In this document: piece by piece, positions 1-11,968 of the stretch
How positions within the stretch are numbered: position 1 is the first letter of the stretch
Layout: every line of letters starts with the position of its first letter
Assembly (NCBI GenBank): GCA_033977485.1
Contig: CM066989.1
Coordinates: 32,713,095 to 32,777,094, forward strand
Source: Hydrangea macrophylla
Lineage: Eukaryota > Streptophyta > Magnoliopsida > Cornales > Hydrangeaceae
DNA length: 64,000 bases
Reading direction: 5' to 3'
Translations under genes and position numbers: made by a program
Notes under the pieces: model-generated
Told to the model about the DNA's origin: nothing
The model's database searches: none
The model's input: only the letters and a program-made list of their open reading frames with translations

Positions 1-261
1 AAAAAACATGAATCATATGCACAAGTAACCATGTAAGAATCAAAATTCAATTTTATCCACTTATGCATGAATCAATGTGATTTAGGAAAGTGATAAATGA
101 AAGAGACTTATCGAGAACTTACCCGAATTGCATAGTATTCCCAATTATAACACTTTCCTAATCAAAATCAAATATGAATACTAAGTAGGGTGCATGTGCA
201 ACCCGAATTATGTGTTTGTGTGAGTTTGTTTTAAGATTTAAAATATTATTTATGAACATGA
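1..261. other. Left edge, no gene seen
   Basis: AT-rich DNA with no recognisable coding potential. The TTGTTCC minisatellite begins at its right end. Confidence 0.6.
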
Positions 262-603
262 AATGTTGTTCCATGATTATAAAAAAATTGTTCCATGAAC
301 TGTAATTGTTGTTCCATTTTCACAAATTATTGTTCCATGATTACAAAATATTGTTCCATGATTATGAATTGTTGTTCCAATGAAACTAATTGCTGTTCCA
401 TGATCAGAAATTGTTGTTCCACGATTATGAATTGTTGTTTCAATGAAACATATTATTGTTCCATGATCAGTAAATATTGTTCCATTTTCACAAAATATTG
501 TTCCATGATTATGAATTGTTATTCTAATGACACAAATTATTGTTCCATAATCAATAATTGTTGTTCCATTTTTATAAAATATTGTTTCATGATTGACAAG
601 TGA
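262..603 (+). repeat. TTGTTCC minisatellite (left array)
   Basis: About fourteen degenerate tandem units of roughly 21-27 bp built on the core TTGTTCCATGAT(T/C)A. The core matches the much larger array at 5556-7690. The two arrays probably belong to one minisatellite family, and mobile-element debris now lies between them. The 102-codon open frame across it has very repetitive composition (Cys-Ser, Asn-Cys) and follows from the repeat lacking stops in that frame; I do not call it a gene. Confidence 0.85.
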
Positions 604-786
604 GGGTATTTGTAAAATACAACCATGCTAAAATAAGAAAATATACTGATTTAGTTTACATTCTGCTAGTAGTTAGTCGTAGTATCAGTAATGGTGATAA
701 TAGTCTCGCATGTTAGTTCTTGTTAAATCCATAGTTCTTCAAAGTTTCATGTTAAAAACTCAACCAAAGAGTCCCTTAATGATTTT

Positions 787-1640
787 CTACGTTAAAACCA
801 ATCTGCAATACTCCAGACTATGTCTGAGTAATCCCAGAGTTGGGAGATCACGATGAAACAGTGATCTCCAGCCTCTGCCATACACCAGAATAAAACCTGC
901 GTTCAATCGATCGAAGTTAGTTCGATCGATCGAACCAGTGATATAGTCGAGCAATTGAAGACATTTCAATCGATTGAGAGAAGATGATACTCGATCGATC
1001 GAAGGTATGTCTATCGATCGAACACTCAGATTCTTGAGATGATCCTTTGCAGTATTCCTAGAGTTACTATTTTCGAGGTTTGTTATCAAACTGTCCCCAT
1101 ATACTCAGTTTGTCAAAATAGTTTCTTAACTTTAAGCCTTAAGGTATTTTTCTTCAATAACTTTTGCAAACCAGTTTGAATGCTTACACCATTCATAGTG
1201 CGAGTCTTAACTATTGTTTTAAACCGACTTAACGTATTTTGAATTAACCGTGATGATATAGTCCCGGTCATGTAAGGGCTATTGATTCTTATTTTTAGAG
1301 AAATACGGAATACTATAGATGGATGTACTCCATAGAGCATTAATGACATTGCATGGTAGATGGTTCGGTCACTGTGGATTCGTGTGATCCCAACGCTTCC
1401 CTTTTATAATGTAAAAACCGTTTTAAATATCGCTTTAGTTAAGTTAACTAAAAGTTCAACAGAAATAACAGAAATATAAACTAGATACAACTATCTTCAG
1501 ATCTTCAGCTTGCGTAAGGGTAGTCGTCAGCATAACAGCCTCGTCCGGCATAACCGACATCAGTAGGGCCACTTTCTGCATAATCCCCTTCCGGGTAGTA
1601 GCCATCGTCGTACGCATCATTATCTGCATTAAAAGGGACA
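787..1640 (-). repeat. Degenerate Ty3/gypsy LTR-like segment with TCGATCGA cluster
   Basis: The part from about 1438 to 1640 is similar to 30548-30740, which lies inside the 3' LTR of the gypsy element at 30.3-37.1 kb; both hold the same short reading frame ending in the residues DYPYAS. The stretch to its left holds five copies of a palindrome of the type TTCGATCGATCGAA at 905-1022. I read the segment as LTR-derived because of that similarity and because a gypsy protease fragment abuts it at about 1640. The outer LTR end is not visible. Confidence 0.5.
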
Positions 1641-1648
1641 GGGTAGTT
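1505..1648 (-). other. Conserved Tyr/Asp-rich short reading frame in LTR, copy 1
   Basis: An open frame of about 47 codons with no ATG of its own, ending in YADDYPYAS and a TGA stop. It aligns with the C-terminal half of the frame at 30606-30854: both share ND.Y, YYPE, GPT and the terminal DYPYAS. The five-residue length difference between them is a multiple of three, so the frame is kept. No known domain was recognised. Whether it is translated is unknown; LTR origin and frame conservation are what can be seen. Confidence 0.45.
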
Positions 1649-1990
1649 TGGATAGATAATTCATATCCTAACGGTGCCGATCTAACATTAAAATGTCCAA
1701 CAAAATCATGCGATACAAATGAATGTGTAGATCCTGAGTCAACAAGTATGCGTGATAAGTGCGAACATACAAGCACTATACCTAAGACCACTGTCTCCGA
1801 AGCAGCCATATCTCCTGGGTTCATCTGGAATGACCTTCCTTGACGTTGCTCCGTGATTTGTCCCCCATCGTTGGTCTGTCTAGGCTTCGAACCAATAGAA
1901 GCTATAGAACTAGCTCCTTGTTGTGGGCAATTCCTCAGACACTCCTTGCAGAGACTTAGTTTTCAAATTTGCTCGTGTTCTGACGCGTGA
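1640..1990 (-). pseudogene. Ty3/gypsy gag zinc-knuckle and protease fragment
   Basis: Reading the minus strand from about 1960 down gives the end of a CCHC knuckle (CKECLRNCP), a linker, then an aspartic protease start with the active-site motif LVDSGSTHSFVS near 1740. The frame runs into LTR-like sequence at about 1640, so the rest of protease, reverse transcriptase, RNase H and integrase are missing. The join looks like a large internal deletion that fused protease to the LTR. The DSGST..FVS form is usual for plant gypsy proteases. Confidence 0.75.
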
Positions 1991-2002
1991 TACTCTATTT
2001 CT

Positions 2003-2560
2003 TTATATATATATGAGTTCATTCTTGGACTTGTGCCTTGTTTGACAGTTTGTTTGAGAGAGAGTGTGATATATATCTATCTACACACATATACATTCAC
2101 ATATATACATATATACACCACACACACACACACACACACACACACTCTAGACAGAACAAAAGAGAAGAGAAAAAGAAGAAGGAAAGAAGAACATAAGAAG
2201 ACAGAAAGAGACAGAGGAGACAAAGAAAGAAAGAGAAAGAGAAGAAGAGAGATAAAGCTTGGAAGCGGTAGCCAAACACACCCTCGACAGACACTAGGTG
2301 AGTCCTAACTCACTTAGTGTCACACCCCATTCTGCCACACGTGAATTAGGACTGTGTAACAAAGGATTATCCATCCTAATAGATCAATTATTAACGTGTG
2401 TTTCAAGAAATATTCAATTAATCACATAATAAAATATTTTCATTTGAATAGTCAGATCCAGTTGACTAATCGGGGACCCAGTCGACTGTCTGGTTCGCTC
2501 GACTGAACTTTGAGGGGTCCGGTTGATTAAACATGGGTTTGGTCGACTGAAGGTGCCAAT
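2003..2560 (+). repeat. Ty3/gypsy LTR fragment, plus strand
   Basis: This piece has the same order of parts as the minus-strand LTR at 30318-32564. First comes a TATA box followed by GAGTTCATT (about 2003-2022), then a (CA)n run at 2118-2143. A purine-rich leader contains AAGCTT. The motif AG/GTGAGTCCTAACTCAC lies at 2296-2313. Last is a cluster of GTCGAC-type palindromes (2458-2550). It opens in the opposite direction to the other LTR. No internal coding part is attached, so it may be a solo or truncated LTR; the ends are not defined. Confidence 0.6.
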
Positions 2561-2689
2561 TACAGAGGGTTCAATGTCGTGGCCTTCATCCGAACTGCTT
2601 GCACAACTTGGGCAGAGCCGCGAAGCGTCTTAAAGAGAGCGACTAAGTCCGTGACTCATCCCAAGAAAAACGTCAAAGGCTACTGTTAT

Positions 2690-4625
2690 TGGTAACATTG
2701 TTCTATTTTACAGTTTGTGCAACAATAATTTTAAGACGTTTTTCATCTGTCCTGGAATCTTCAATGCTCTCTGTTACCCCTGACCTCAACTTTGAGGGCC
2801 TTCACTTTAAAATCTTGAGCGATGAAAATGATGTTTTTCTTAACTACGAAAAAATTACAATCTTTTTGTCTTTCTGAAAAACCCACTGTTTCTGAAAATC
2901 TCACTGTTGCTCAAATCAGAGAGTCTGACATTTGGAATGAAAATGATTTTCTTTGCAAAAATTATATTTTGAATGGACTCTCTGACAGTCTTTATGATTA
3001 TTATACAAACTGTGATTCTGCAAAAAAAGTTTGGGATGCCCTTCAGAAAAAATATGACACTGAAGAAGTTGGAGCAAAGAAATTTGCAGTCAGCTGTTAT
3101 TTGAAATATCAAATGACGGATGACAAATCTGTTGAAGCTCAATCCCATGAGCTGCAACAAATTGCTCATGAGATCATTTATGAGGGCATGGATTTAAATG
3201 ATCAGTTTCAAGTTGCTGTCATTATTGACAAGCTTCCCCCAAGTTGGAAAGATTTCAAAAATATTTTGAGACACAAAACCAAAGAATTTTCATTGGAAAG
3301 TTTGATAACTCGCCTTTGTATTGAGGAGGAGGCAAGAAAATAAGATTTAAAAGAACAGGTTCTTGTTGTTTCCAACAACAAGAAACCTCAAATTTTTTCT
3401 AAAAACAAAACCTCTGTTGTTCTGAAACTACCTGCAAAAACCATGAAGTTTCAAAATCGGAATCAGAACAAGAGCCACAACAACAAGAAGAATCAGAATC
3501 CAAAGCCAAATCAGAATAGGAACATACCCCCCCTCAGGAATAAATGAAGATGGACTGTTTGTTTGCTACAATTGTGGTAAGCCAGGTCATATGGCTCGAA
3601 ACTGTAGGAATCAACAACGAGTTGCTCCCCAAGCAAATTTTGCCGAAGAGCAGCTCGTTGCTATGATTTCCGAGGTTAATATTTTTGGTGGATCCGAGGG
3701 GTAGTGGGTAGACACTGGCGCCTCTCGCCATGTTTTCTATGACCGTGACATGTTCAAATCCTATTCTGAAGTTAAGGACAAGAAAGTGATGTTGGGTGAT
3801 TCCCACACCACTACTGTTGCTGGCATTGGGGAGGTTGAATTGAAGTTTACTTCTGGAAAGACTGTCGTTTTGAAGGATATCTTGCACACTCCAGAAATAA
3901 GGAAAAATCTTGTTTCGAGCTATCTTCTCAACAAGGCTGGCTTTACTCAAACTATTGGGGCTGATTTTTTACTTTAAATAAGAGTGGAGTGTTTGTTGGA
4001 AAGGGTTAAGCAACTGAGGGCATGTTTAAGTTAAATGTTGATTTTAATAAAATTTCTTCTTCTGCTTACATGTTGTGTTCTTTTAATATTTGGCATGCTA
4101 GATTATGTCATGTGAATAAAAGACCTGTGAAAAATATGAGTAGTCTAGGATATATTCCACAATTGTCTTTAAATGAATTTGACAAATGTGAATTTTGTAG
4201 CCAAGCTAAAATCACTAAAACACCACATAAATCTGTCACTAGGGAATCTGAACCTCTTGAATTAATTCATTCAGATATTTGTGAATATGAAGGAATTTTA
4301 ACTAGAAATGGAAAAAGGTATTTTATTACTTTTATTGATGATAGCTCAAATTATTCATTTGTTTATATTATGAAAAATAAAAGTGAAGCTATTGACATGT
4401 TCAAAATTTTCCTAAATGAGATTGAAAATCAATTTAATAGGAAAATTAAAAGATTTCGTAGTGACAGAGGTCATGAATATGATTCTGATAAATTTATTGC
4501 TTTATATAAAATTCATGGAATCATTCATGAGAAAACTGCCCCTTATTCCCCTGACCTGAATTGAACTTTTACTGAAAGAAAAAATAGGACTTTTACTGAA
4601 TTAGTAGTTGCTTTGTCGTATGACG
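2690..4625 (+). pseudogene. Ty1/copia retrotransposon remnant (gag to integrase)
   Basis: Domains in order: a gag/UBN2-type region (about 2760-3343) with W..L...Y spacing typical of copia gag; a CCHC knuckle CYNCGKPGHMARNC near 3570-3611; protease with WVDTGASRHV at 3705 onward; the GAG-pre-integrase HHCC region (WHARLCH...CEFC, 4090-4200); and the start of the integrase core (HSDIC and RSDRGHEY). Breaks seen: a frameshift near 2820, a stop at 3702-3704 just before WVDTGAS, a frameshift and stop near 3970-4010, and a stop at about 4562. Similarity ends near 4620 inside integrase, so reverse transcriptase and RNase H are absent. No LTRs were recognised. The element is dead and truncated at both ends. 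Confidence 0.9.
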
Positions 4626-4757
4626 CGATAAGTCATTGCCTTGTCGTATGACGCAACAAGTTACTGGCATCTGTAGTATGATGCGTCAAATCACTGACGT
4701 CTGTCGTATGACGCGATAAGTCATTGCCTTCTCATATGACGCGACAAATCACTGGAT
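4613..4757 (+). repeat. Five ~30-bp tandem repeats with TATGACGC core
   Basis: Five imperfect units of the type TGTCGTATGACGCGATAAGTCA, about 30 bp apart. Each unit pairs TATGA(C/T)GC with a downstream (A/T)A(G/A)TCA. The block ends about 40 bp before a TATA box and 150 bp before the start codon of the pseudogene at 4906. TGACG is the core bound by plant TGA-class bZIP factors (established knowledge), so the repeats could have been an enhancer; that role is inference. Confidence 0.75.
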
Positions 4758-4795
4758 TGTAAAATGCTAAACCAAAACTCTGCATCTTCCTTATA

Positions 4796-4806
4796 ACTAT
4801 ATATAA
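4796..4806 (+). promoter_or_regulatory. TATA box of the 4906 pseudogene
   Basis: CTATATATAAT lies about 105 bp upstream of the ATG at 4906, a normal distance for a plant gene with a short 5' UTR. The five TATGACGC repeats lie directly upstream. Confidence 0.45.
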
Positions 4807-4905
4807 TGGGTCATCCAACTCCAAGGGATCATAATAAATTCAGATCTTTCAGTGTACTACTCTACTATATATCCGTCTAACATATTATTCCAAACTCCCA
4901 AAACG

Positions 4906-5406
4906 ATGGAAAGAGGTCAGTCATCCCGTGGTGGTTCATCCACACGAGGATTATCTTGAGCTGCTATATTTCGAGAAAATTCATCCCGACCTCCTGTATG
5001 GCAAAGAGGAGAGTAATTCGAAGTTAGTATTTCATCTAGTATCAGAAGGCAATTTCCCAGTGCCTACTTAAGGTCTTTTCAACAGCCAACCGAGGATGAC
5101 ACATTCCGGAAAAACCCTTGGTTGAAAATCGTCAACCAAGGGTACTTAGCTTTGGAACAGTTATGTCCCATCCAAACTATAAATTGTGCGAACGGCCCTT
5201 GGCTGGCAGATATGGTCGTAGGTATTTTGAACAGCTTGACCCACATACCAGCAAATCAATTTCATAACGACATTTACCTATGTAATATTAAGGATCACAC
5301 GGGAACGATCAATGCTGATATCGATCCCAAGGACTTTCAGGATGAAAAATGGCAAGGAAAGATCGTTCCAGGCGTTGCATTGGTCCTAACTAGTATAGTC
5401 ATATAG
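4906..5406 (+). pseudogene. OB-fold-like gene fragment (possibly HROB-related)
   Basis: From ATG at 4906 one frame runs 166 codons to a stop at 5404, broken by TGA at 4957-4959 and TAA at 5014-5016. The N-terminus is Ser/Arg/Gly-rich (GQSSRGGSSTRG). The C-terminal 95 residues contain KDHTGTINADID followed by GKIVPGVALVL. This resembles the KDPTGT...GA.I pattern of the OB fold in homologous recombination OB-fold (HROB/C17orf53-like) proteins, which act in DNA repair with MCM8-MCM9. The family call is from memory of that pattern and is tentative. There is no intron inside the frame, and the gene is not followed by a further exon that I can see. Confidence 0.4.
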
Positions 5407-5555
5407 AGGCCACCTCATTTAAACTTTGAAACCCTGAATATATATATCTCAACAATATTCAGAATGTCATAGGATTGGATGAGGAATGAATGTTCAGTGC
5501 TCTTGTGTTTCGTTCTTATGTTGTTTACGTGTTTGTTTAGTTGAAATTATGTCCT

Positions 5556-7690
5556 TGTGTTCCGTGCAAATCAAATGTTGTTCCATGCATCGTCAAATGT
5601 TGTTCTACGGATCGCAAAATGTTGTTCTATTTAAATCTAATGTTGTTCCATGCATCGGCAAATGTTGTTCTACTTAAATCAAATGTAGTTCTATGGACCG
5701 TCAAATGTTGTTCTACGAGCATCAAATGTTGTTCCGTGTAAATCAAATGTTGTTCCAAGCATCGTCAAATGTTGTTCTATGGATCGTAAAATATTGTTCT
5801 ATGAAAATCAAATGTTGTTCCATGGACCATCAAATTTTGTTCCATGAGAATCAAATGTTGTTCCGTGTAAATCAATTGTTGTTCCATGCATCATCAAATG
5901 TTGTTCTATGGATTATAAAATATTGTTCTATGAAAATCAAATGTTGTTCCATGGACTGTCAAATGTTGTTCCATGAGTATCAAATGTTGTTCCGTGTAAA
6001 TCAAATGTTGTTCCATGGGCCGTCAAATGTTGTTCCACGAGCAACAAATGTTGTTCCGTGTAAATCAAATGTTGTTCCATGCATCGTCAAATGTTGTTTA
6101 ATGGATCGTAAAATGTTGTTCTATGGAAATCAAATGTTGGTCCGTGGACCGTCAAATGTTGTTCTATGAGCATCAAATGTTGTTCCGTGTAAATCAAATG
6201 TTGTTCCATGGACCGTCAAATGTTGTTCCACGAGCAGCAAATGTTATTCCGTGTAAATCAAATGTTGTTCCATGCATCGTCAAATGTTGTTCTATGGACC
6301 GTAAAATGTTGTTCTATGAAATCAAATGTTGTTCCGTGGACCGTCAAATGTTGTTCCGTGGATCGTCAAATGTTGTTCTATGAGCATCAAATGTTGATCC
6401 GTATAAATTAAATGTTGTTCCATGGACCGTCAAATGTTGTTCCACGAGCAGCAAATGTTGTTCTGTGTAAATCAAATGTTGTTCCATGCATCGTCAAATG
6501 TTGTTCTATGAATCGTAAAATGTTGTTCTATGGAAATCAATTATTGTTCCATGGACCGTCAAATGTTGTTCCATGAACATCAAATTTTGTTCCGTGTAAG
6601 TCAAATGTTATTCCATGTACCATCAAATGTTGTTCCACGAGCAGCAAATGTTGTTCCGTGTAAATCATATGTTGTTCCATGCATCGTCAAATGTTGTTCT
6701 ATGGATCGTAAAATATTGTTCTATGGAAATCAAATGTTGTTCCGTGGACCGTCAAATGTTGTTCCATGAGCGTTAAATGTTGTTCCACGAGCAGCAAATG
6801 TTGTTCCGTGTAAATCAAATGTTGTTCCATGCATCGTCAAATGTTGTTCTATGGATCGTAAAATGTTGTTCTATGGAAATCAAATGTTGTTCCGTGGACC
6901 GTCAAATGTTGTTCTATGAGTATCAAATGTTGTTCCGTGTAAATCAAATGTTGTTCATGGACAGTCAAATGTTGTTCCACGAGCAGCAAATGTTGTTCTG
7001 TGTAAATCAAGTCTTGTTCCATGGACCGTCAAATGTTGTTCTATGGATCGTAAAATGTTGTTCTATGGAAATCAAGTGTTGTTCCGTGAACCGTCAAATG
7101 TTGTTCCATGAGCGTCAAATGTTGTTCCGTGTAAATCAAATGTTGTTCCATGGACCGTCAAATGTTGTTCCACGAGCAGCAAATGTTGTTTCGTCATCCG
7201 TGTAAATCAAATGTTGTTCCATGCATTGTCAAATGTTGTTCTATGGATCATAAAATGTTGTTCTATAGAAATCAAATGTTGTTCCGTGGACCGTCAAATG
7301 TTGTTCCGTATAAATCAAATATTGTTCCATGGACCGTCAAATGTTGTTCCACGAGCAGCAAATGTTGTTCCGTGTATATTAAATGTTGTTCCATGCATCG
7401 TCAAATGTTGTTCTATGGATCGTAAAATGTTGTTCTATGAAAATCAAATGTTGCTCCATGGACCGTCAAATATTGTTTCACGAGCAGCAAATGTTGTTCT
7501 GTGTAAATCAAATGTTGTTCCATGCATCGTCAAATGTTGTTACGGATCAGAAAATGATCTATTTTAATCAAATGTAGGTCTATGCACCGTAAAATGTTGT
7601 TCTATGAGCATCAAATATTGTTCCACGAAAATGAAATGTTGTTCCATGATAAGAAAATGTTGTTCTATTTTCATCAAATGTTGTTCTGAG
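5556..7690 (+). repeat. Large ATGTTGTTCC minisatellite
   Basis: About 95-100 tandem units of 21-22 bp with core CAAATGTTGTTC(C/T)(A/G)TG followed by a variable 6-8-base tail (GCATCGT, GGATCGT, GAAAT, GGACCGT, AGCAT, TAAAT, GAGCAGC). Tail types recur in a fixed order, so the tail GCATCGT returns about every 150-210 bp: a higher-order repeat. Because the units mix 21 and 22 bp and contain few stops, long open frames appear in several phases (up to 158 codons), which is expected from the repeat itself. The core matches the array at 262-603. Confidence 0.95.
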
Positions 7691-7824
7691 TATTCTGTGA
7701 GTGATTTCTTTGATAGTTTATTTGTAGATAGTTTTTTTTTTCTTCCATCTCTTTGTTGTTGTTGAAATTGAAGTCTTGATTCCTTGAGATTTGAAGGCTT
7801 GATCTTTGACTCCTATATCTTATT

Positions 7825-7825
<1 letters not shown>

Positions 7826-7909
<84 letters not shown>
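7826..7909 (+). repeat. (AG)n microsatellite
   Basis: An uninterrupted AG run of about 42 copies, 130 bp after the minisatellite ends. Confidence 0.98.
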
Positions 7910-7910
<1 letters not shown>

Positions 7911-8498
7911 GTTTGTAATAAAAGATTTGACATAAACTAAAATTTTAAAGAGTTTGTAATAAATTAATAAAATAATAAAATGTATATACACTTATACAGT
8001 GATGTGAATGAAATATTTGCAAGAGAATTTATATGTAAATGCTATGTTTTAGAGAATTTGTAATTTCCAAGATGTGATATATTTTTGATGTGATATATTT
8101 TTTAATGTTAATATTAATTTATATAAATTAATATAAATATTAGGTAATTATGACGTCATGGTTCACCCGATGGTTGAACCATTAACCCTTGACCTGGTCA
8201 TTTTTCCGGTTCGAGGTCCGGTCCGGTCCGGTTTTGAAAACATTGGGTCAAACAAGCACTCACTGCGAATGTTAGAATTGCTCGTCTAATCCCGACATTA
8301 TTCAATACTGACAACCACACAAAAAGTATAAATCATGAAATAAGCACACATTGTACAGAAATAATAACCCTCATAACTAATATACTAAGATAGGCCAAAT
8401 GGAACTTTTTTTTGCATTTAATTTCATGTCAATTTTTAGGAATTATTGTTGTTCTTGTTATTTTGATTTCAATCAACTCTTCTTCTTTTTTCTTTTTT

Positions 8499-8529
<31 letters not shown>

Positions 8530-8700
8530 CACATTATGGGTCTCTTCACAAAATATTCATATTGAAAAATGTTGATATTGCTGAATGTATACGAGTATCC
8601 TATGGTCATAAGTTTTACGGATAGCAGTTGAAGGATATATATTATAATTCCCGCAGTGAAAGTTGGCTTAAATAGTTAAATAATTGTGTATGCATAACTG
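7910..8700. other. Intergenic, poly-T and GGTCCGG motif
   Basis: AT-rich with no coding signal. It holds the short iteration GGTCCGGTCCGGTCCGG near 8214-8230, of a type common at the edges of plant repeats, and a poly-T run of about 45 bases at 8484-8529. Confidence 0.5.
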
Positions 8701-9316
8701 CATTAACTTAAATTCTCATTGTCAAGAAAGAGAGGCCCAGTATTCTGAGACAGGCCGAGTAGACAACGAAGCAATGCTCGAACGAATAATAGCTCACAGA
8801 CATGATAGACGGGTGAAAAAATGCATCCTCTGCCAAGGATCTAGCTTTTCTTGATGATACTGGCAAGTAAAGAGAAACCATTTGTTAGTATCTCTCTGTC
8901 ATGCAAAATGCAGACAAGAGCTATAAGAATAGGAAAACATACCAGCTGAAGCATCATATATTCCTAGAGATGCATTACTTTGAGCCAACTTGGCAGCCTC
9001 AAGGGAGAATTTTACCTGATCAAACAGATACCGCAGAATCTTGGTGTAAATTCATGCTACTAATATCCAATTTCACAAGCACAAACTTGCAGGTAGATAA
9101 GTTCCAAAACTAGAAAATAATAGGAAGAGAACAACTCCATCAGTCTTCAAGAGAAAGATTTGAATGGATGCTGTTTTCCTCCTACAGATATTGACAACTA
9201 TATAATAACTTAGTCGAGTTCATTGGATGAATTGAAATTATCCCTACCCTTAATTGTACGTGAAAGATGAAGACACTCCTAGATACTCTCAACCAATATT
9301 TATTTTGTGTAAACTA

Positions 9317-11913
9317 GGGACTATTTGGTTGTACAAATTGTCCAATTTTTTGAATCATTCTATTTTGAATTAGTTCATTTGGAATTTTTCTATTCGTAAA
9401 TGACTTAATTCTAATTCATGTACCTATTTGGTTGGCCAAAGAAGAAACTGTTTCATTTTAAATGATCTAATTTAAGGGTGTTTGGTAGCAACAATTAAAA
9501 TTGAAAAATATGCAATTTCAACACTATGCTTAACTCTTTTTCAGTTTTTATGTAGTGAAACTGTAGGGGTATTATCTTGGCCTCTTTTTTTTTTTCCAAA
9601 AGCATGCAATCAATTATCAACTAGTTGCACATTATTAACACATCATGGTCATAAATATCATAAATGAGAAAAAAAAATAAAAAGTCAAACAACTCAATTA
9701 GAATAAAAGTAAATATCATGTCATCCCGGTAACAAAAAAGAACTAAAGTACGAACAAATAAGTAAAGAACAACAATTTTTCATACCCAATTAGAAATTTA
9801 AAAAAACAAAATGTCATGAATATTGCTATGTCACATAATCAGCCCACATGTTTTGAGCAATAGAATCTTGTATTCTTTTTGGCTCTCGATCTTGTCTTCT
9901 AGCTGACAGTTGCTCATTTACCAATCCTTGTGATCGAGTCTCTGATTGTGTCTCATTTAGTACTTCACTATTGTATTCTGTATAAGCCCAATAATTAGAA
10001 ATCAAGTTAAATACACAAGTTCTAGCTTAATTATGAAGAAAAATAATTGGGCTTATGCAACATAACAAACTAAAATATAAGGTACCTAATACCATATATA
10101 TACACATTCAAAGTATGATCCAGCATTCAAACAAACAAAAAAGAAAAAGCAACAAATTAACCACAGTTGCTTAGTATCAAACTAGAACGAATTAATGGAC
10201 ATAGGGATTGGAAAGAACATAAGCAATAATATCAAACTAGAACAAATTAATGGACAAGTAAAACACGACACGGTACCTAGGCTCTACAGTAGAAATAGAT
10301 TTGAGTCTCAATTGTGCGCTTAGTATCTTCTAGAGACCTGCACAGCCCCAACATGACCAAACTCTATAAGCAATTGTCTTCATGATGTACAAACATTACA
10401 AAGCACCTTGTGAGAAAATTGACACACTAAAATGGACCAAATTCTATCAAACAATTTGCCAAAGAAAATGGATACTATCATGCAAGAACTGAACCAAAAG
10501 TGAGCAGCTAAAACAAGACATTGACTGGTACCATAACAAGCAGACTTCAAGGAAAAAATAAGAGGGTTAATGTTCATGTTTCGTGTGAATGAAAATTGAA
10601 GTAAACAACCAAGATGAACTCCCACCAATAGTAGCTCATATGAGCAAAACACAAAAATTCCTTGAAATCACAAAATTCACTTCATTTTCCTACTTTATCT
10701 CATCAACCAAAAACCCATAAATATAATCACAAATTTCTGCCTATAAACACCCTTATGAGGGAAAAAAACTCCTTTATGACCATTGCTGGTTGATGACACT
10801 GAGATGGTCTTAAACATAAATGAGTTACACGAGCCAGTAGTCGCTTTATTTCTCTCGACAATGGGGTAAAGAAAATCTGAAAAGAATTATCCCTTAAGGA
10901 CTAGTTGATCAAACGATTAATGAAGATTGGAAGGGGAGGCAAAAGTTCTCTGTATGAGTGAAAATCTCTCAATATGTTTTCTAGCTTGGAAAATATATTT
11001 TTTAGTCTGAAACATTACACCTAATAGTTTGGATGAACACCAACCATTACTCTGTTAAAGGAAAAGAACTCTTGTTGAGTAAACAGAATCACCAACTAAA
11101 AACCCATAAACATAATCACCAAAATTATTTAATATTAATAATAATAGATAGGGGAAGCAAACCTAAAAATGGCACAATGTCAGAATCAGAATTCAATATA
11201 CAAATTCCACAGTTAAGTAAACTTCACAAAGATTACCCAATCAGACTGATATCTCATATGCAACCCATAGTCCTTCAAAACAGTGTAAGGATTCTTTATT
11301 TGGAAAATGTATTTTTTAATTACATCAATTTGGCCCTTGAAATTTCCTTGACTCTACAAAATATACCCTTAAGAACTACTTTTTCCTAGTATTTTCCTTG
11401 ACACTAAAATTAAAAAAAATGAACAAATATATATATAAAAAAAAAAACATAGTAGCAACTCAAACAGAGCCTCCTCAAGCAAGCTATTCAAAACTGGCTT
11501 CTCTATGTCAACCACAACTTGCTCAATTTCATCCAAACTAAATCCATTTCTCCAACACATACGATGATCAAACCCATATTCCTAACACCCACAAACAGCA
11601 ATATAAGTTACTCTAAGGAGAACTTTCAATTAATTATCACCCCCCAAATTTTCTCAGCAACCAACATAGAAAATCTAAGCAAATTTTTTTTTTTTTAAAA
11701 AATACTCATATAAATAAACAAAAATTCACATCTAAATAGCTTAGAAACACTCTAATAAGCAATCTCAGATTTTGGGTGTTTATACATATATAACACAGAG
11801 AGAGATAGAGAAGAGAGCCGTGAGAGAGGGAGAGGAAGGCGAGAGAGAGGAGAGGCAAACAACTATGTGTGTGTATATATATATATACGAACAGAGAGAG
11901 AGAGAGAGACGAA

Positions 11914-11968
<55 letters not shown>

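Noticed and set aside
5693..7577. Several overlapping open frames of 64-158 codons
   Set aside because: They are a by-product of a stop-poor 21-22-bp minisatellite; composition is pure repeat and several phases are open at once.
5556..7690. CRISPR-like repeat-spacer pattern
   Set aside because: Units are contiguous with short variable tails, spacers are not unique, and the DNA is plant nuclear.
7674..7991. Frame with a long Ser-Leu run
   Set aside because: It is the (AG)n microsatellite read on the minus strand. The same applies to frames at 51908-52093, 11706-12217 and 31933-32284.
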